From the NCBI GenBank assembly GCA_001766655.1, contig MJCC01000009.1, positions 129,496-193,495 on the forward strand: 64,000 nucleotides of DNA. The letters are read 5' to 3'. Below, in pieces: positions 28,031-38,217 of the stretch; the stretch's first letter is position 1, and the number at the start of each line of letters is the position of its first letter. The position numbers were made by a program, and so were the translations under genes. The notes under the pieces are model-generated. The model made no database searches and had not been told where the DNA came from. It was given only the letters and a program-made list of their open reading frames with translations. This DNA is from Phytomonas francai. Its lineage: Eukaryota > Euglenozoa > Kinetoplastea > Trypanosomatida > Trypanosomatidae.

Positions 28031-29557
28031 ATGGTTTTGGCGGAACTCGGCCATAAAATCGGCCAGGCGCTTCAAAAGATATCCGTGAAATCCATCCTTA
28101 ACGACGATGACATCAAGGAATTGCTGAATGAGCTCGCGCGCGCGCTGCTGCAGGCCGATGTGAACATCACCCTGGTCAAAAAATTGCAGGACGGCGTGAA
28201 GTCGGAGCTTGTGATCGCGGAGGAAGGGGCCGGGCTGAACAAGCGCAAGATCCTGCAGAGCGCGGTCTTCAAGGGGATCACGGCGATGCTGAACCCGGGC
28301 ATCGAGGCCTTCCAGCCCGTGAAGGGAAAGACGAATGTCGTGATGTTCGTCGGCCTGCAGGGCGCGGGAAAGACGACCTCGTGCACGAAATACGCGGCGT
28401 ACTTCCAGCGGAAGGGGTTCAAGGTGGGGCTGGTCTGCGCGGACACCTTTCGCGCGGGCGCCTACGATCAGCTCCGGCAGAACGCGGCGAAGGTCGGGGT
28501 CCGCTTCTACGGCTCCCTCACCGAGGCGAACCCGGTAACCATCTCGAAGGAGGGCGTCGAGGAGCTCAAAAAGGAAAAGTTCGACCTCATCGTCGTCGAT
28601 ACGAGCGGCCGGCATCGCCAGGAGGTGGCGCTCTTCGACGAGATGAAGCGGCTCGAGTCGGCGCTGCGGCCGAACGACATCGTCTTCGTGATGTCGGCCA
28701 CCGACGGCCAGGCCGTCAAGGAGCACGCGCAGAACTTTAAGGAGAAGGTGAAGGTCGGCTCCGTCATCATCACGAAGTTGGATTGCCAGGCGAAGGGCGG
28801 CGGCGCGCTCTCGGCCGTGGCCGAGACGAAAAGCCCCATCGTCTTCATCGGGACGGGCGAGCACTTCACCGATTTCGAGCCCTTTAAGCCCGACGGCTTC
28901 GTGCGGAAGATGCTCGGCATGGGCGACTTCTCCGGGTTTATGGATACGATAAAGGACGCCAAAATTGACGAGAACAACGCGCTCGCGAGGCGCGTGCAGG
29001 AGGGCCAATTCACGCTCCGGGATATGTACGAAGTCCTGCAGAAGATGGCGGGCATGGGCTCGATCGGGAAGATTATGGAGATGATCCCGGGGATGTCCGG
29101 GATCGCCCAGTCCTCCGGCGAGCAAGGCGAGAACATGCTTCGGACCTTTGTTCATATTATGGACAGCATGAACGACGCGGAGCTGGATGATGCAAAGGTG
29201 AAGAAGACCATGACGCCCGCCCGAATGCATCGCATCGCGCGTGGGAGCGGGACCTCGCTCTTTACGGTCCACAAACTCATCGTCGCGCACACCTCCTTTG
29301 AGGAGGTCGTGAAGCGGATGGGAAAGGTCAACTTCAAGGCGCTCACGCAGGAGCCCTCGAGTATGATGGGGAATCCGATGGGCCAATTCGCGAAGCTGCT
29401 CGACCCGAATATGATGCGGCGGATGGGAAATATGGAGGGCATCCAGAATATGATGCGGCAGTTCGCAGGGGAGGGCGGGGTCGGCCCCGGCCTCGCGGGG
29501 ATGCCCAACATCGCGAATCTTATGAAAATGCCGCAAAAGGTGAAGTTTAAGCGATAA
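28031..29557 (+). CDS. SRP54: Signal recognition particle 54 kDa subunit
   Basis: 508 residues, full length. N domain at about 1-90 with the ALLQADVNI(T)LV motif; GTPase G domain at about 100-300 with the P-loop GLQGAGKTT from residue 108, DTFRAGAYDQL, DTSGRHRQE and TKLDCQAKGGGALS; then the methionine-rich M domain from about 325, which binds SRP RNA and signal peptides (IMEMIPGM, KTMTPARMHRIARGSGTS). The C-terminus contains a Met/Gly-rich tail. SRP54 recognises signal sequences on ribosomes and delivers them to the ER receptor by GTP-dependent pairing. Third positions are almost entirely G or C, in line with a highly expressed gene. Confidence 0.97.
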   Translation: MVLAELGHKIGQALQKISVKSILNDDDIKELLNELARALLQADVNITLVKKLQDGVKSELVIAEEGAGLNKRKILQSAVFKGITAMLNPGIEAFQPVKGKTNVVMFVGLQGAGKTTSCTKYAAYFQRKGFKVGLVCADTFRAGAYDQLRQNAAKVGVRFYGSLTEANPVTISKEGVEELKKEKFDLIVVDTSGRHRQEVALFDEMKRLESALRPNDIVFVMSATDGQAVKEHAQNFKEKVKVGSVIITKLDCQAKGGGALSAVAETKSPIVFIGTGEHFTDFEPFKPDGFVRKMLGMGDFSGFMDTIKDAKIDENNALARRVQEGQFTLRDMYEVLQKMAGMGSIGKIMEMIPGMSGIAQSSGEQGENMLRTFVHIMDSMNDAELDDAKVKKTMTPARMHRIARGSGTSLFTVHKLIVAHTSFEEVVKRMGKVNFKALTQEPSSMMGNPMGQFAKLLDPNMMRRMGNMEGIQNMMRQFAGEGGVGPGLAGMPNIANLMKMPQKVKFKR

Positions 29558-30136
29558 AGTGGCGGGACTTTCCATCCCCTGTGAGGTCGCAGTGCACGGG
29601 GCAGGGGGGGGGGGAGAATGGGTGTGGTAAGGAATAAAATGAGGTCATATATATATATTTATAAGGCTTCTTTTTTGAGGTTATTCCCGGAGCTGCTGGA
29701 ATCATTAACTACGATGGAAAATGTCAGGGAATAATGGGATATGCTTTTTTTCGTGTGGTATGTGTAGACAAAGAGAGGTATTTAATCCGGCTATTTTAAA
29801 ACTGGGCACCTGTTCTTGTCGCGAAAACTAATCCATCTTCAGCCGAGTCAATGAGCGATATGCATTAGTTTTGTGCTTACTAATAACATTCAGATAAAGG
29901 AATACATTTGCGATATTTTTATTTATTTATATTCGCCATGGTATTATATTGAACTGAGTGTGTCTTTTATAAACTCTTTCTGAAGTGATACCACATTTGT
30001 TTTCAAGTACCAAATTTTATTTCTTTCTGTAGATCTCCTAGCGCATCTTTCTTTTTTAAGATATCATTTTTAATTTCGAGGTTTTATTTTAGATATTTTT
30101 AAACTTTTTATAGATTTACAATTCTACAAAAGGGAG

Positions 30137-30168
<32 letters not shown>

Positions 30169-30352
30169 ATATATATACAGTGTATTTCCTTTTTTTTACT
30201 CTTTTTAGAAAATAGATACAACGTAAAAATACAATCAGTGAACTTATATCTCATTAAGGACTCGCTTTATTTTCTATATAAATTACTATTTATTTAGTGA
30301 AATAAAAGTTAGTGGCGAGATATTCATCGAATCTACAACAGAAACCAAACCA
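29558..30352. other. Intergenic spacer with TA repeats
   Basis: AT-rich; a G11 run at about 29605, and a TA repeat at 30137-30178. No coding region or RNA gene recognised. Confidence 0.55.
30137..30178. repeat. TA-rich dinucleotide repeat
   Basis: About twelve TA units, a GTATGTATAT break and six more units. Confidence 0.85.
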
Positions 30353-32821
30353 ATGACACATCGAAGCAATGCAAAACACGTCTGCCCTAATGCGATTTCG
30401 CCAATCGAATGGGGTAGCAAGAATTCCATAGAGAGCTTTCCTGAATCGCGAAATTTATCTAAGTGTACCGTATCCGCGTCGCAAAGCCCACAAAATAAAA
30501 ATGGAATGCCAAGCTGCTTAAAACAAGACATGTGGGAAGGGAAAGAAAAATTCACGGAAGTTCTTCGCCAATCGATCGGCAAATATCGCCTCGAGACGAC
30601 GAGTCGCTCACCTGAAAAGAAACTATCGCATCTGAGCACAAACACACTTAATGGGCAGCGGGATGATGCGTGTGCGGGTGCAAACATGCCCCTAGACACC
30701 CTAGATTCTATTGATATATTGCTTTTTGACTGTGCAGCCCAGCACACGGACGCACACCCTACTTCTAAGGTGCCCCAAACAGCTCGCCCGCCGTCCGATC
30801 GATCTCAAATTCGGAGCGTTCGCACGACTTTCACTCCTCCAGCGCCCTGCGATGGGGGCCTGGGGGTCAAAGTACCCAGAAACGGTACGGAGCGACCATC
30901 GCGGAAGCACGCTGAGAAAACTCCCGATCGGAAAAACACCGCGGCTAGCCGACACCATAAGTCGGTGCACGAATACAGAAAAGCATTTTTTAATTTGTAT
31001 AGAGTACCAGAGGAGGAATTGGAACCACCAAAACAACAGTGCCCGCCGTCTCCGCACACCAGCCCCCCGACCATCCTTTTGCGAGGCGAAGAACCTCTCG
31101 AAGTTCGCGAAATAAACGATCGAGCGCCCCCCTTCTGCCGTACGCCGCCGCCTTCCGTTAGTTCATATAACCCCGTCGATACGCGGGCTGATGCGAGGAT
31201 GCCTCCGCCGAATAAAAAACATCACCCCGTGAAGGCTATAATCGGCCCCCGTCAAGCGGGAAAGGAAGGGGCTCGCGGGAATCTCCTCGAGGGCGGTATT
31301 TTAGAGCCCCTCCCTCCGTCGTCGTCCCCTTCCCCCACGCAAATGGAGGGAGGCGGAAGCGCGGCCCGCGAAAGTTCTTTTCAGGGGGTGGGGGAAGCGA
31401 TAAACGACAAATCGGATGCCTTCGAGGATTGCCGCCGGATGTCGGAGACCCTTTTAAGGCCTCCCTTCGCCGCCCCCGCGCAGTCGAGGCCGCCGAAGCA
31501 GGCGCCACGCAGCGTTATACTCTCCGTGGAGGGGCCGGGCTCGGGAAAAATGGACATGTCAAAAGTGAAAATCGCGAAAATAGACGATGCGCAAAAAGGA
31601 GACACTTGGGAAGCGCAAAACGATACGCCTTCGCAGCGCGAATCGCCCCCCGCGGAGACGCCCCCGCGAGCAAGCGTACCGCGTATTCAACCCGCTCATT
31701 TACCCAGTAATGCCAAACAAACGGAGGAGCTGCCGGGAAATGCTGAGGTGTCGAAAACACCGACTGGCTATAACTACGAGAAGGGGAAGTACGAAATCCT
31801 CATGTCGTACTGGACGCGGGAAACGGTCTTTCATTCGTGGATGGGTGAGTCTTTGGTGGAGATTTTCGGATCAAAGCTCTTACAGGAAGTGGTTTCCCAG
31901 GGGGATGCAAAGACGAATCGCATGAAGTCTCCTACAGCTTTCGCCTATGCTCCCCCGCCGGCGCCTCGGGAAACCCCTCACTCGCCACGGTCGCTCGCCA
32001 TAGGGTCTGCGAATGGCATTGATGTCGTAGAGTCGTGGAAATCATCACCTACCGCGATTATCGGGGAGAACCTCATGCGATTCATATTTGAGGCCCCCCT
32101 CTTTGGTACCGCCGCGGCGGTGGGAGTCGATTCCTGCGATCCGGCGATGGCGCTAAGGTCCCGCCTTATGGATATTTACTTTAATGCGTGCTTGGAATCC
32201 CATATGGAGATACTCCAGCACGCGTGGTTCAACGCCGCCTATAACCAATTGCTCGCCCTTAAAGAGATCGAGTATCTTGAAGAGCACGGTCGTTTTTTAA
32301 TTGAGAACGAGTGTGAGCTCGTTCTTCTTGGTACTATGCATTTGTTTGAGAATTCGGCTCCTAGACACCGTTCTCGAGGCAGCGCGATGCCCTATTTGTA
32401 CGCAACCCACTCTATCCAACCCAAACCGAAGACGATCACTCCACTTCAACGCATCGCAAAGTGGTTTTCCTACCAATCGCAGAAAAGCACGCCCCCCACA
32501 CCGAATACGCAGTTAGAACCCCTTCCCTCCGTCGCGGCAAAGCCTCTTAGCAATATCGATGTCATCCTCAGGAAGCGGAGTTCCTTAACTACTTCAAGGG
32601 CGACACACAAAAAATATAAGAGTATTCTTTTGAAAAACAATCGAAAATTTCCAGAGCCCATCTGCAATTCGATAAACGAATTCATTCGAGTCATACCCCC
32701 GCCAATTTCAACAATCGTGACTATACAAAAGCCTTCTGTGAGCGTCTCCGATATCGATACTTACCCGTTAAACCCAGGTCTTAATCTAGGTAAACTTTGT
32801 TTGGAAACTGGAGAGGTATAG
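30353..32821 (+). CDS. Hypothetical protein, disordered N-terminus and helical C-terminal region
   Basis: 822 residues; family not recognised. Residues 1-470 are polar, rich in Pro, Ser, Arg and Lys, without repeats, and are probably disordered. From about residue 475 a more ordered region begins (YEKGKYEILMSYWTRET, MGESLVEIFGSKLLQEVV), followed by a second helical block at 565-665 (NLMRFIFEAPLFG, MDIYFNACLESHMEILQHAW, LLALKEIEYLEEHGRFLI). These hydrophobic and charged patterns suggest an alpha-helical fold conserved in function. The C-terminal 150 residues are again polar. No catalytic motif, signal peptide or membrane segment. The gene is supported by length, ATG context and strand, but function is unknown. 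Confidence 0.75.
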   Translation: MTHRSNAKHVCPNAISPIEWGSKNSIESFPESRNLSKCTVSASQSPQNKNGMPSCLKQDMWEGKEKFTEVLRQSIGKYRLETTSRSPEKKLSHLSTNTLNGQRDDACAGANMPLDTLDSIDILLFDCAAQHTDAHPTSKVPQTARPPSDRSQIRSVRTTFTPPAPCDGGLGVKVPRNGTERPSRKHAEKTPDRKNTAASRHHKSVHEYRKAFFNLYRVPEEELEPPKQQCPPSPHTSPPTILLRGEEPLEVREINDRAPPFCRTPPPSVSSYNPVDTRADARMPPPNKKHHPVKAIIGPRQAGKEGARGNLLEGGILEPLPPSSSPSPTQMEGGGSAARESSFQGVGEAINDKSDAFEDCRRMSETLLRPPFAAPAQSRPPKQAPRSVILSVEGPGSGKMDMSKVKIAKIDDAQKGDTWEAQNDTPSQRESPPAETPPRASVPRIQPAHLPSNAKQTEELPGNAEVSKTPTGYNYEKGKYEILMSYWTRETVFHSWMGESLVEIFGSKLLQEVVSQGDAKTNRMKSPTAFAYAPPPAPRETPHSPRSLAIGSANGIDVVESWKSSPTAIIGENLMRFIFEAPLFGTAAAVGVDSCDPAMALRSRLMDIYFNACLESHMEILQHAWFNAAYNQLLALKEIEYLEEHGRFLIENECELVLLGTMHLFENSAPRHRSRGSAMPYLYATHSIQPKPKTITPLQRIAKWFSYQSQKSTPPTPNTQLEPLPSVAAKPLSNIDVILRKRSSLTTSRATHKKYKSILLKNNRKFPEPICNSINEFIRVIPPPISTIVTIQKPSVSVSDIDTYPLNPGLNLGKLCLETGEV

Positions 32822-33403
32822 GCTATAAACTTGAACCCCACGCGGTGTTTATAGTGTCCTAGAGGCAAATTCGCTCAACTTGGGGAGTCCCCATGAGCTT
32901 TACACCTCTAAGAAGTTTATTCGATCTTAAATATAACTATCTATGGAAAAAAAAAACACATTTACTCCCCTCTTTTTAGAAGATTCTAATAAAGTACAAG
33001 ATGCCATAGTCTTAAAAATAGCCTTGGCGTACTTCAATAATTTTGTAATGTGTTTTTGGTATTTATTCTTTGTTATTTGGGTTTTATTTTACTTTTACGC
33101 TATTGAGATGCTAATTATACGGAGACATACCATCACTTATCTTCTTCTCTTTACCATTTATTACGGACTATGAAATTTAGAACTAAATATTGAGCTTTCC
33201 AACCATTTATCCCTTCAATCTCTTGACCCGTGCCCATGTCCGCGTGTCGGTTTCAATTCCATTTCTTTTCGTCTCTTTTTGTCCGTTCCTGTATTTTTTG
33301 CGGTCTCTTTTTGTAGACATTTCTCTAACACGACAAGCCAAGCGGGGAGCAGATCCATCTTTAGTGTGCGGCACACGACCCATCATTGTAGCTCGGCCAT
33401 CCC
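32822..33403. other. Intergenic spacer
   Basis: AT-rich. An ATG-started 76-codon frame at 32943-33173 encodes an aromatic, AT-driven hydrophobic sequence that I take as chance. The last 150 bases are very pyrimidine-rich. Confidence 0.5.
33255..33316 (+). promoter_or_regulatory. Strong candidate spliced-leader acceptor
   Basis: A pyrimidine-rich stretch of about 60 bases ends CGGTCTCTTTTTGTAG, with the AG 87 bases before the ATG of the HAD-type gene. Confidence 0.55.
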
Positions 33404-34393
33404 ATGCCCAGTGCGGAATTGGACCCCGCCCTGTGCGAGCGCTGCGTGATTTTCCTCGACATCGACGGCGTCCTGCTGCCCGTCCCCCGCGCGACCTTCG
33501 GGGGCGGCGAACTCGCCGCGGACTGCCTGGGGCGGCTCCGGGAAATTATCGAGGAGGCCGGGGGACCGGCAACGGTGACGATAATCCTCTCCTCGACCTG
33601 GCGAAACTTTCCCGAGATGGTGGGACGGCTGAATCGGTGCTTCACCGCGCACGCGATCCCGCCGGTGGGGGGGGGGACGCCGGACGGGACGGTGGTCGTC
33701 AGCGCCGTGGCGTACTTCGCCGAGGACCCGGGCGAGCGCCGGCTCGTCCGGGATCGCGTGGACGAGATTTGCCGATGGCTCCACAGCCACTTGGTCGATC
33801 ATCCGGAGGCCATCGGCGGGCGCTGGCTCGCCATCGACGATATGCAGCTCGACGTCGACGAACGCATGGCGGGGCACTTCCTGAAAACGGAGACGGAGGT
33901 CGGCCTCACCGACGAGGATGTTCGGCGGGCGAGGGAAATTATAGCGTCCTTTCCGACAAAAGAAACCGCCTTCGAGCGAGCGAAATACGCGCTCGTCGAT
34001 CCTGTCCTGAAGGATGAGGAAAACACGATCCTTCAAATCCAATGCAATCGACTGCAGGAAAAATCGAATAGTCTGGAGGCGTCTTTGAGCACCACAAAGG
34101 AAGAACTTGCAAGCCTAATGGCGGTCCGGCGAGAGATGGAACGTGAACTTAAGGATCGTAGGATACAGATGGAGGATATGAGGTATAGGCTAGCCTTGGC
34201 TGAGTTCTCAAAGAAAAATAAGGTTCTGGCGGCTGCGCTAGAATTCGCGGCCACCACATCGGGTAAGGAACGGAAAGAGGTGGATGCCAAAATCAAAGAT
34301 TTAGTTACGCTTTTACGATCAAAGAAGGAACTTCAAAAGACTATGAAGGCTGAAAATAGAAAGGCACAGAAGAAAACGGTAGAAAATGCGTAG
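33404..34393 (+). CDS. HAD-superfamily protein (HAD_SAK-like) with C-terminal coiled coil
   Basis: 329 residues. Residues 14-200 carry haloacid-dehalogenase motifs: FLDIDGVLLP with Asp19 and Asp21 (nucleophile and acid/base positions), IILSSTWRN (motif II Ser/Thr) and WLAIDDMQLD (motif IV acidic residues), then HFLKTETEVGLTDEDVRRA. The spacing and SSTWR wording resemble the small HAD domain (HAD_SAK type) linked to RNA repair and to uncharacterised phosphatases. Residues 205-329 form a long charged helix, with heptad-like patterns (LQEKSNSLEASLSTTKEEL) indicating a coiled coil. So probably an Mg-dependent phosphatase tethered by a coiled coil; substrate unknown. The 5' part is GC-rich and the coiled-coil part AT-richer. 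Confidence 0.75.
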   Translation: MPSAELDPALCERCVIFLDIDGVLLPVPRATFGGGELAADCLGRLREIIEEAGGPATVTIILSSTWRNFPEMVGRLNRCFTAHAIPPVGGGTPDGTVVVSAVAYFAEDPGERRLVRDRVDEICRWLHSHLVDHPEAIGGRWLAIDDMQLDVDERMAGHFLKTETEVGLTDEDVRRAREIIASFPTKETAFERAKYALVDPVLKDEENTILQIQCNRLQEKSNSLEASLSTTKEELASLMAVRREMERELKDRRIQMEDMRYRLALAEFSKKNKVLAAALEFAATTSGKERKEVDAKIKDLVTLLRSKKELQKTMKAENRKAQKKTVENA

Positions 34394-34857
34394 TTACTGA
34401 AGCACTCAAAAAAAAAAAAATAAGGGTCTTAGAACTCAACCGATTTTTGCCTATACTATCTGTTATTGGATATCAATTCTACTCTCAATATATATATATT
34501 ATATATTATCTATTGCAACTGTTACGGGAATGGGGAGGATATAAAGGGGTGGATATACTATTTACATTGAAATATATGAATATTTCAGCCCCCTTTAATT
34601 TCTGTTTGCGGGATGAAAAGTCTGAGGGGACGTGTGTGTCCTTAAACGTGTTCGTAACAACAACTTGAACAAGATAAAAGGGTGAACCTTTTAAGTGTAT
34701 TCTATTAGTCTACGCGAGGCATTAGCACTATTACCATATCTTACTATTCGTTTTTTTTTCCTGTTACTCTTGTTGTTGTTAACACAGGTATAGGGAGCCA
34801 CACGCTTTGGTTTGAAAAGCAAATATTTAGTTGTTGTTGTTTCATAAGCACTAGTAA
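34394..34857. other. Intergenic spacer
   Basis: AT-rich with TA-rich patches near 34487-34510 and a T-run plus pyrimidine stretch at 34748-34780 that could guide trans-splicing of the RAD54-like gene. No coding region supported. Confidence 0.55.
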
Positions 34858-37800
34858 ATGCCACTGTTTAAGAGAGGGTCAGGAACGATCACAGGCTTTA
34901 CGCCGCCCACACCCTCTCTTGTGGGTGGCAACTGCGATGATGCCAAACCAAGCAGTGATTCGTCTATTCTGGTTACCAGTAGACACCATCCTTTACTTTC
35001 CAACACCAGTATTCCTCATTTTTTAAATCGAAGGTCGTTATCTACGGTGTCGGTCGTGGCCGGAGACTCCTCCGGAATTCCAGGTTCCGCTGGTAATTTC
35101 GAGGATGCCGCGAAGGATCCGAACTCCATCACAAAGCTTGCCTCGACGGCAGCCAAACGTATCGTTTTCTACCCGGAAACCCGAGGAACGCCGCAGGAAA
35201 ATATCCTTTCCGCGCGGCTGTCCAAACGCGCACACATCGACTATCATCAACCCGCGAGCACCAAACAGGACGAGCCCTCAAACAGTCGAACGAAAGGCGA
35301 GGACGCGCGAGCGGGGAAGGCCGTCGAGCAGCCCGAACTGGCGGCCCGGTCGACGACCGGCGCGCCCGAGGGGGCGGTTTATGATTCTTTGGAAAAGCCG
35401 GCGTCGGGGGGTGAGCCCCCCGGTGGGGCCCCAAACCCCGCGAAAACAGAAGATGTAGAGAAGGAAAAGGCCACCATTATCCCACGCTATCCGGTTAGTC
35501 CGCATGGAAAGCTCTACTTTCAGGTCGAGACGGACGGCGCGACCCGCCACGACTCCGTCGGCATCGTCGTGATCGATACCGTCGAGATGGGGGTGATGAT
35601 GTTCGATCGGATGGGCCGCCAACACGGCAACCGCCCCGATCCCGGGTACCCGATCAAACAAGAAGAAATCGATAAAGCCGTCTCCGGGGCCGTCATAAAG
35701 GTCGGCGCGAAGAACGTCTTGCTGATCACGGCCTTGACGGAGGAGGCCTTCCGCCACGGTGAGTTCTTCCTGCGCTCGGAGCACGATATGCGGATCCAGG
35801 AGGACAAGACAAAGGCCGAGGCCGAGGCGGCGGCCGTGAAGGTGGCAAAGCCGAATATGTCGTTCGGGCTCTCGTTGCTCGGGGGCGTCGGTGGGAGCAC
35901 CGCGGCGGTGCTGTTTGGGGCTCCATCGCTGCGGAAGCGGCCGCGCGAGGGGCAAACCGGCTTCACTGTGCCCCTCGCTGGGCGGCCAAAGGTCGGAAAA
36001 AATGGCCTCGTGGAAGCACTGACGCCCCTGCACGACCCTGATCGCCCCGGCGCCGTGGTTCTTTTCTACGCGAACTACAAACGCGACGCCCACGGGCGGC
36101 CGCAGGTCTCCGTGGTGGTGGACCCCATCCTCGGAGACAAGCTCCGCCCGCATCAAGGTATCGGCGTGAAGTTCCTCTTCGACTGCATCACGGGGACTCG
36201 GATGCCGGGCTACCACGGGGCCATCCTTGCGGACGAGATGGGTCTGGGAAAAACCATCCAAACCGTCGCCGTGATCTACACCTGCCTTAAACAGGGCAAA
36301 CACGGCAGGCCCACGGCGCGCAAGTGCCTCGTGGTAACCCCCTCTTCCTTAGTACAGAACTGGTGTAATGAATTCGACAAGTGGCTCGGCGCGGGGGCCG
36401 TGAAGCACTTTGCCATCTCCGAGTCCACCCCTAAAGGTGACCGCATCATTTCCCGATTCGACGGCGATGGCGATGTGCTCGTGATCTCCTACGACCAGCT
36501 ACGAAAGTACATCGCCCGCATCTCGTCCCTTAAGTCGGTAGAACTGGTTGTCTGCGATGAAGGCCACCGGCTCAAGAACGCGGAGGTGAAAACCACCAAG
36601 GCGATCGACCTACTGCCCACCCGCAACCGCGTTATTCTCTCCGGCACGCCCATCCAAAACGACCTTTCGGAGTTCCACGCGATGGTGAACTTTGTGAATC
36701 CGGGCATCCTCGGCAACCGAGAGCTCTTCACGCGCGTCTTCGAAGAGCCCGTTTCCATCGGACGAGACCCCAACTGCGGGGAGTACCTCAAGTCCCTTGG
36801 CCATGATCGCGCACACTACCTCTCTGTCCTTACCCAGCGCTTTATTCTGCGTCGAACGCAAACGATTAACGAATCCTACCTCCCACCGAAGGTGGATTTA
36901 ACCGTTTTTGTCCGGCTGGGAAAGATGCAGGAGGAGGCCTACGAAAAATTGTCGGCAGCCGCGGAGAGTGCCGTGTGCACGCCGCTGGTGCTCATCTCCG
37001 CGCTGCGCAAGCTGTGCAATCACATGGACCTCTTCGAGGAGGCGGTCCGCCTCTCACGGCAGCAGGCCGCGAACGGCGAGGCCGAACGCACGTCCAGGCG
37101 ACGCCCCGCGGGCATCCCGCTCGGGGTCCTCCCCAAGGGTTTCTCCCGCGGAAGCCTCTCCCAGGCCTGTGGGAGCAAGCTGCACTTCGTCTCCCTCATG
37201 CTCGATGAGCTCCGCCGGAATGGGGAGCGCGATAAGCTGGTGATCGTCTCCAACTTCACGCAAACCCTCGACATCATGGCGGCGTTATGTCGCGCGAAAA
37301 AGGTCTCCTACTTTCAGCTTGACGGCAGCACGCCCATAAAGCGGCGGCAGGAGCTGGTCGACTACTTCAACATCCCAACCTCGCAGGAGATCGTCTTCCT
37401 GCTCTCCTCGAAGGCCGGCGGCGTCGGGCTCAATCTTATCGGTGCAAATCGGTTGATCCTCTTTGATCCGGATTGGAATCCCGCCAACGATGCGCAGGCT
37501 ATGGGCCGTGTTTGGCGCGATGGACAAAAGAAGCGGGTCTTTATTTACCGTCTTTTAAGCACCGGAACGATCGAGGAGAAGATCTACCAGCGACAGGTTA
37601 GCAAACAGGGCCTCTCCGCGAATGTGGTGGATATGCAAGAGGACTCCAAGGAGCATTTTACTCTCGAGGAGCTCAAGGCGCTTTTCCGCTATAAGCCGAA
37701 TACTTCAAGCGAGACGCATGACCTCCTCGCCTGTAGGGACTGTGAGACTGCTGTGACCGAGGCCCAGGAGCGTAAGCTCAAGGGTCAGGAAGTCTCGCCT

Positions 37801-38217
37801 AGTAAGATGCAGTTCAAGAGGGTCTCTAGCAAGAAAAGCACTGGGCCTCGCATGGATGAACTCAAGGCATGGCGTCATATCAAGGATATTGCACGCTTCT
37901 CGCTCGACGTTGTGGTGCGTACCATGGCTATAGCCGCTCCTCAGCTTCTAACGTTGTTGTTTGCAAATGAACGCGATCCTAGCAAGAAATCTGATGAGTC
38001 CAAAAATGAGAAGACAAATAAGAATGATAATTCAGACATGTTACTCAAAGTCGAGAAACCTTTTGAAAGCGACGAAGATAATATCATCTGCGTCAGTCAA
38101 GCAGCCATGCAGGAAGAAGAGAGTCAACTCAATATTGAGGTTCATGATAACGATGAAGATGAATCAGAGTTCTCATCTGATGAAGAATCATCCTCACCGT
38201 CGAGTGAAGAGGACTAA
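34858..38217 (+). CDS. RAD54: RAD54-like SNF2 DNA translocase
   Basis: 1119 residues. The N-terminal 390 residues are poorly conserved and partly disordered. The SNF2 core follows: DKLRPHQGIGVKFLFDCITG, Walker A ADEMGLGKTIQT near residue 460, VVTPSSLVQNW, DEGH box at 567 (VVCDEGHRLKN), SGTPIQNDLSEF, and in lobe two LSSKAGGVGLNLIGANRLIL, DPDWNPANDAQAMGRVWRDGQ and IEEKIYQRQ. These are the RAD54 versions of the motifs (for example FDCITG and the RDGQKK of motif VI). RAD54 works with RAD51 in homologous recombination, driving strand invasion and chromatin remodelling in the nucleus. The acidic Ser/Glu/Asp tail after about 1040 has no known domain. Confidence 0.9.
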   Translation: MPLFKRGSGTITGFTPPTPSLVGGNCDDAKPSSDSSILVTSRHHPLLSNTSIPHFLNRRSLSTVSVVAGDSSGIPGSAGNFEDAAKDPNSITKLASTAAKRIVFYPETRGTPQENILSARLSKRAHIDYHQPASTKQDEPSNSRTKGEDARAGKAVEQPELAARSTTGAPEGAVYDSLEKPASGGEPPGGAPNPAKTEDVEKEKATIIPRYPVSPHGKLYFQVETDGATRHDSVGIVVIDTVEMGVMMFDRMGRQHGNRPDPGYPIKQEEIDKAVSGAVIKVGAKNVLLITALTEEAFRHGEFFLRSEHDMRIQEDKTKAEAEAAAVKVAKPNMSFGLSLLGGVGGSTAAVLFGAPSLRKRPREGQTGFTVPLAGRPKVGKNGLVEALTPLHDPDRPGAVVLFYANYKRDAHGRPQVSVVVDPILGDKLRPHQGIGVKFLFDCITGTRMPGYHGAILADEMGLGKTIQTVAVIYTCLKQGKHGRPTARKCLVVTPSSLVQNWCNEFDKWLGAGAVKHFAISESTPKGDRIISRFDGDGDVLVISYDQLRKYIARISSLKSVELVVCDEGHRLKNAEVKTTKAIDLLPTRNRVILSGTPIQNDLSEFHAMVNFVNPGILGNRELFTRVFEEPVSIGRDPNCGEYLKSLGHDRAHYLSVLTQRFILRRTQTINESYLPPKVDLTVFVRLGKMQEEAYEKLSAAAESAVCTPLVLISALRKLCNHMDLFEEAVRLSRQQAANGEAERTSRRRPAGIPLGVLPKGFSRGSLSQACGSKLHFVSLMLDELRRNGERDKLVIVSNFTQTLDIMAALCRAKKVSYFQLDGSTPIKRRQELVDYFNIPTSQEIVFLLSSKAGGVGLNLIGANRLILFDPDWNPANDAQAMGRVWRDGQKKRVFIYRLLSTGTIEEKIYQRQVSKQGLSANVVDMQEDSKEHFTLEELKALFRYKPNTSSETHDLLACRDCETAVTEAQERKLKGQEVSPSKMQFKRVSSKKSTGPRMDELKAWRHIKDIARFSLDVVVRTMAIAAPQLLTLLFANERDPSKKSDESKNEKTNKNDNSDMLLKVEKPFESDEDNIICVSQAAMQEEESQLNIEVHDNDEDESEFSSDEESSSPSSEED

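Noticed and set aside
27992..29575. 527-codon minus-strand frame opposite SRP54
   Set aside because: Shadow of a GC3-saturated gene; the translation is His/Leu/Arg-rich without any domain.
32943..33173. ATG-started 76-codon frame between the 822-residue gene and the HAD-type gene
   Set aside because: Composition (Phe, Tyr, Ile, Leu, Lys) follows from AT-rich DNA, no domain, and the main splice-acceptor tract lies after it.
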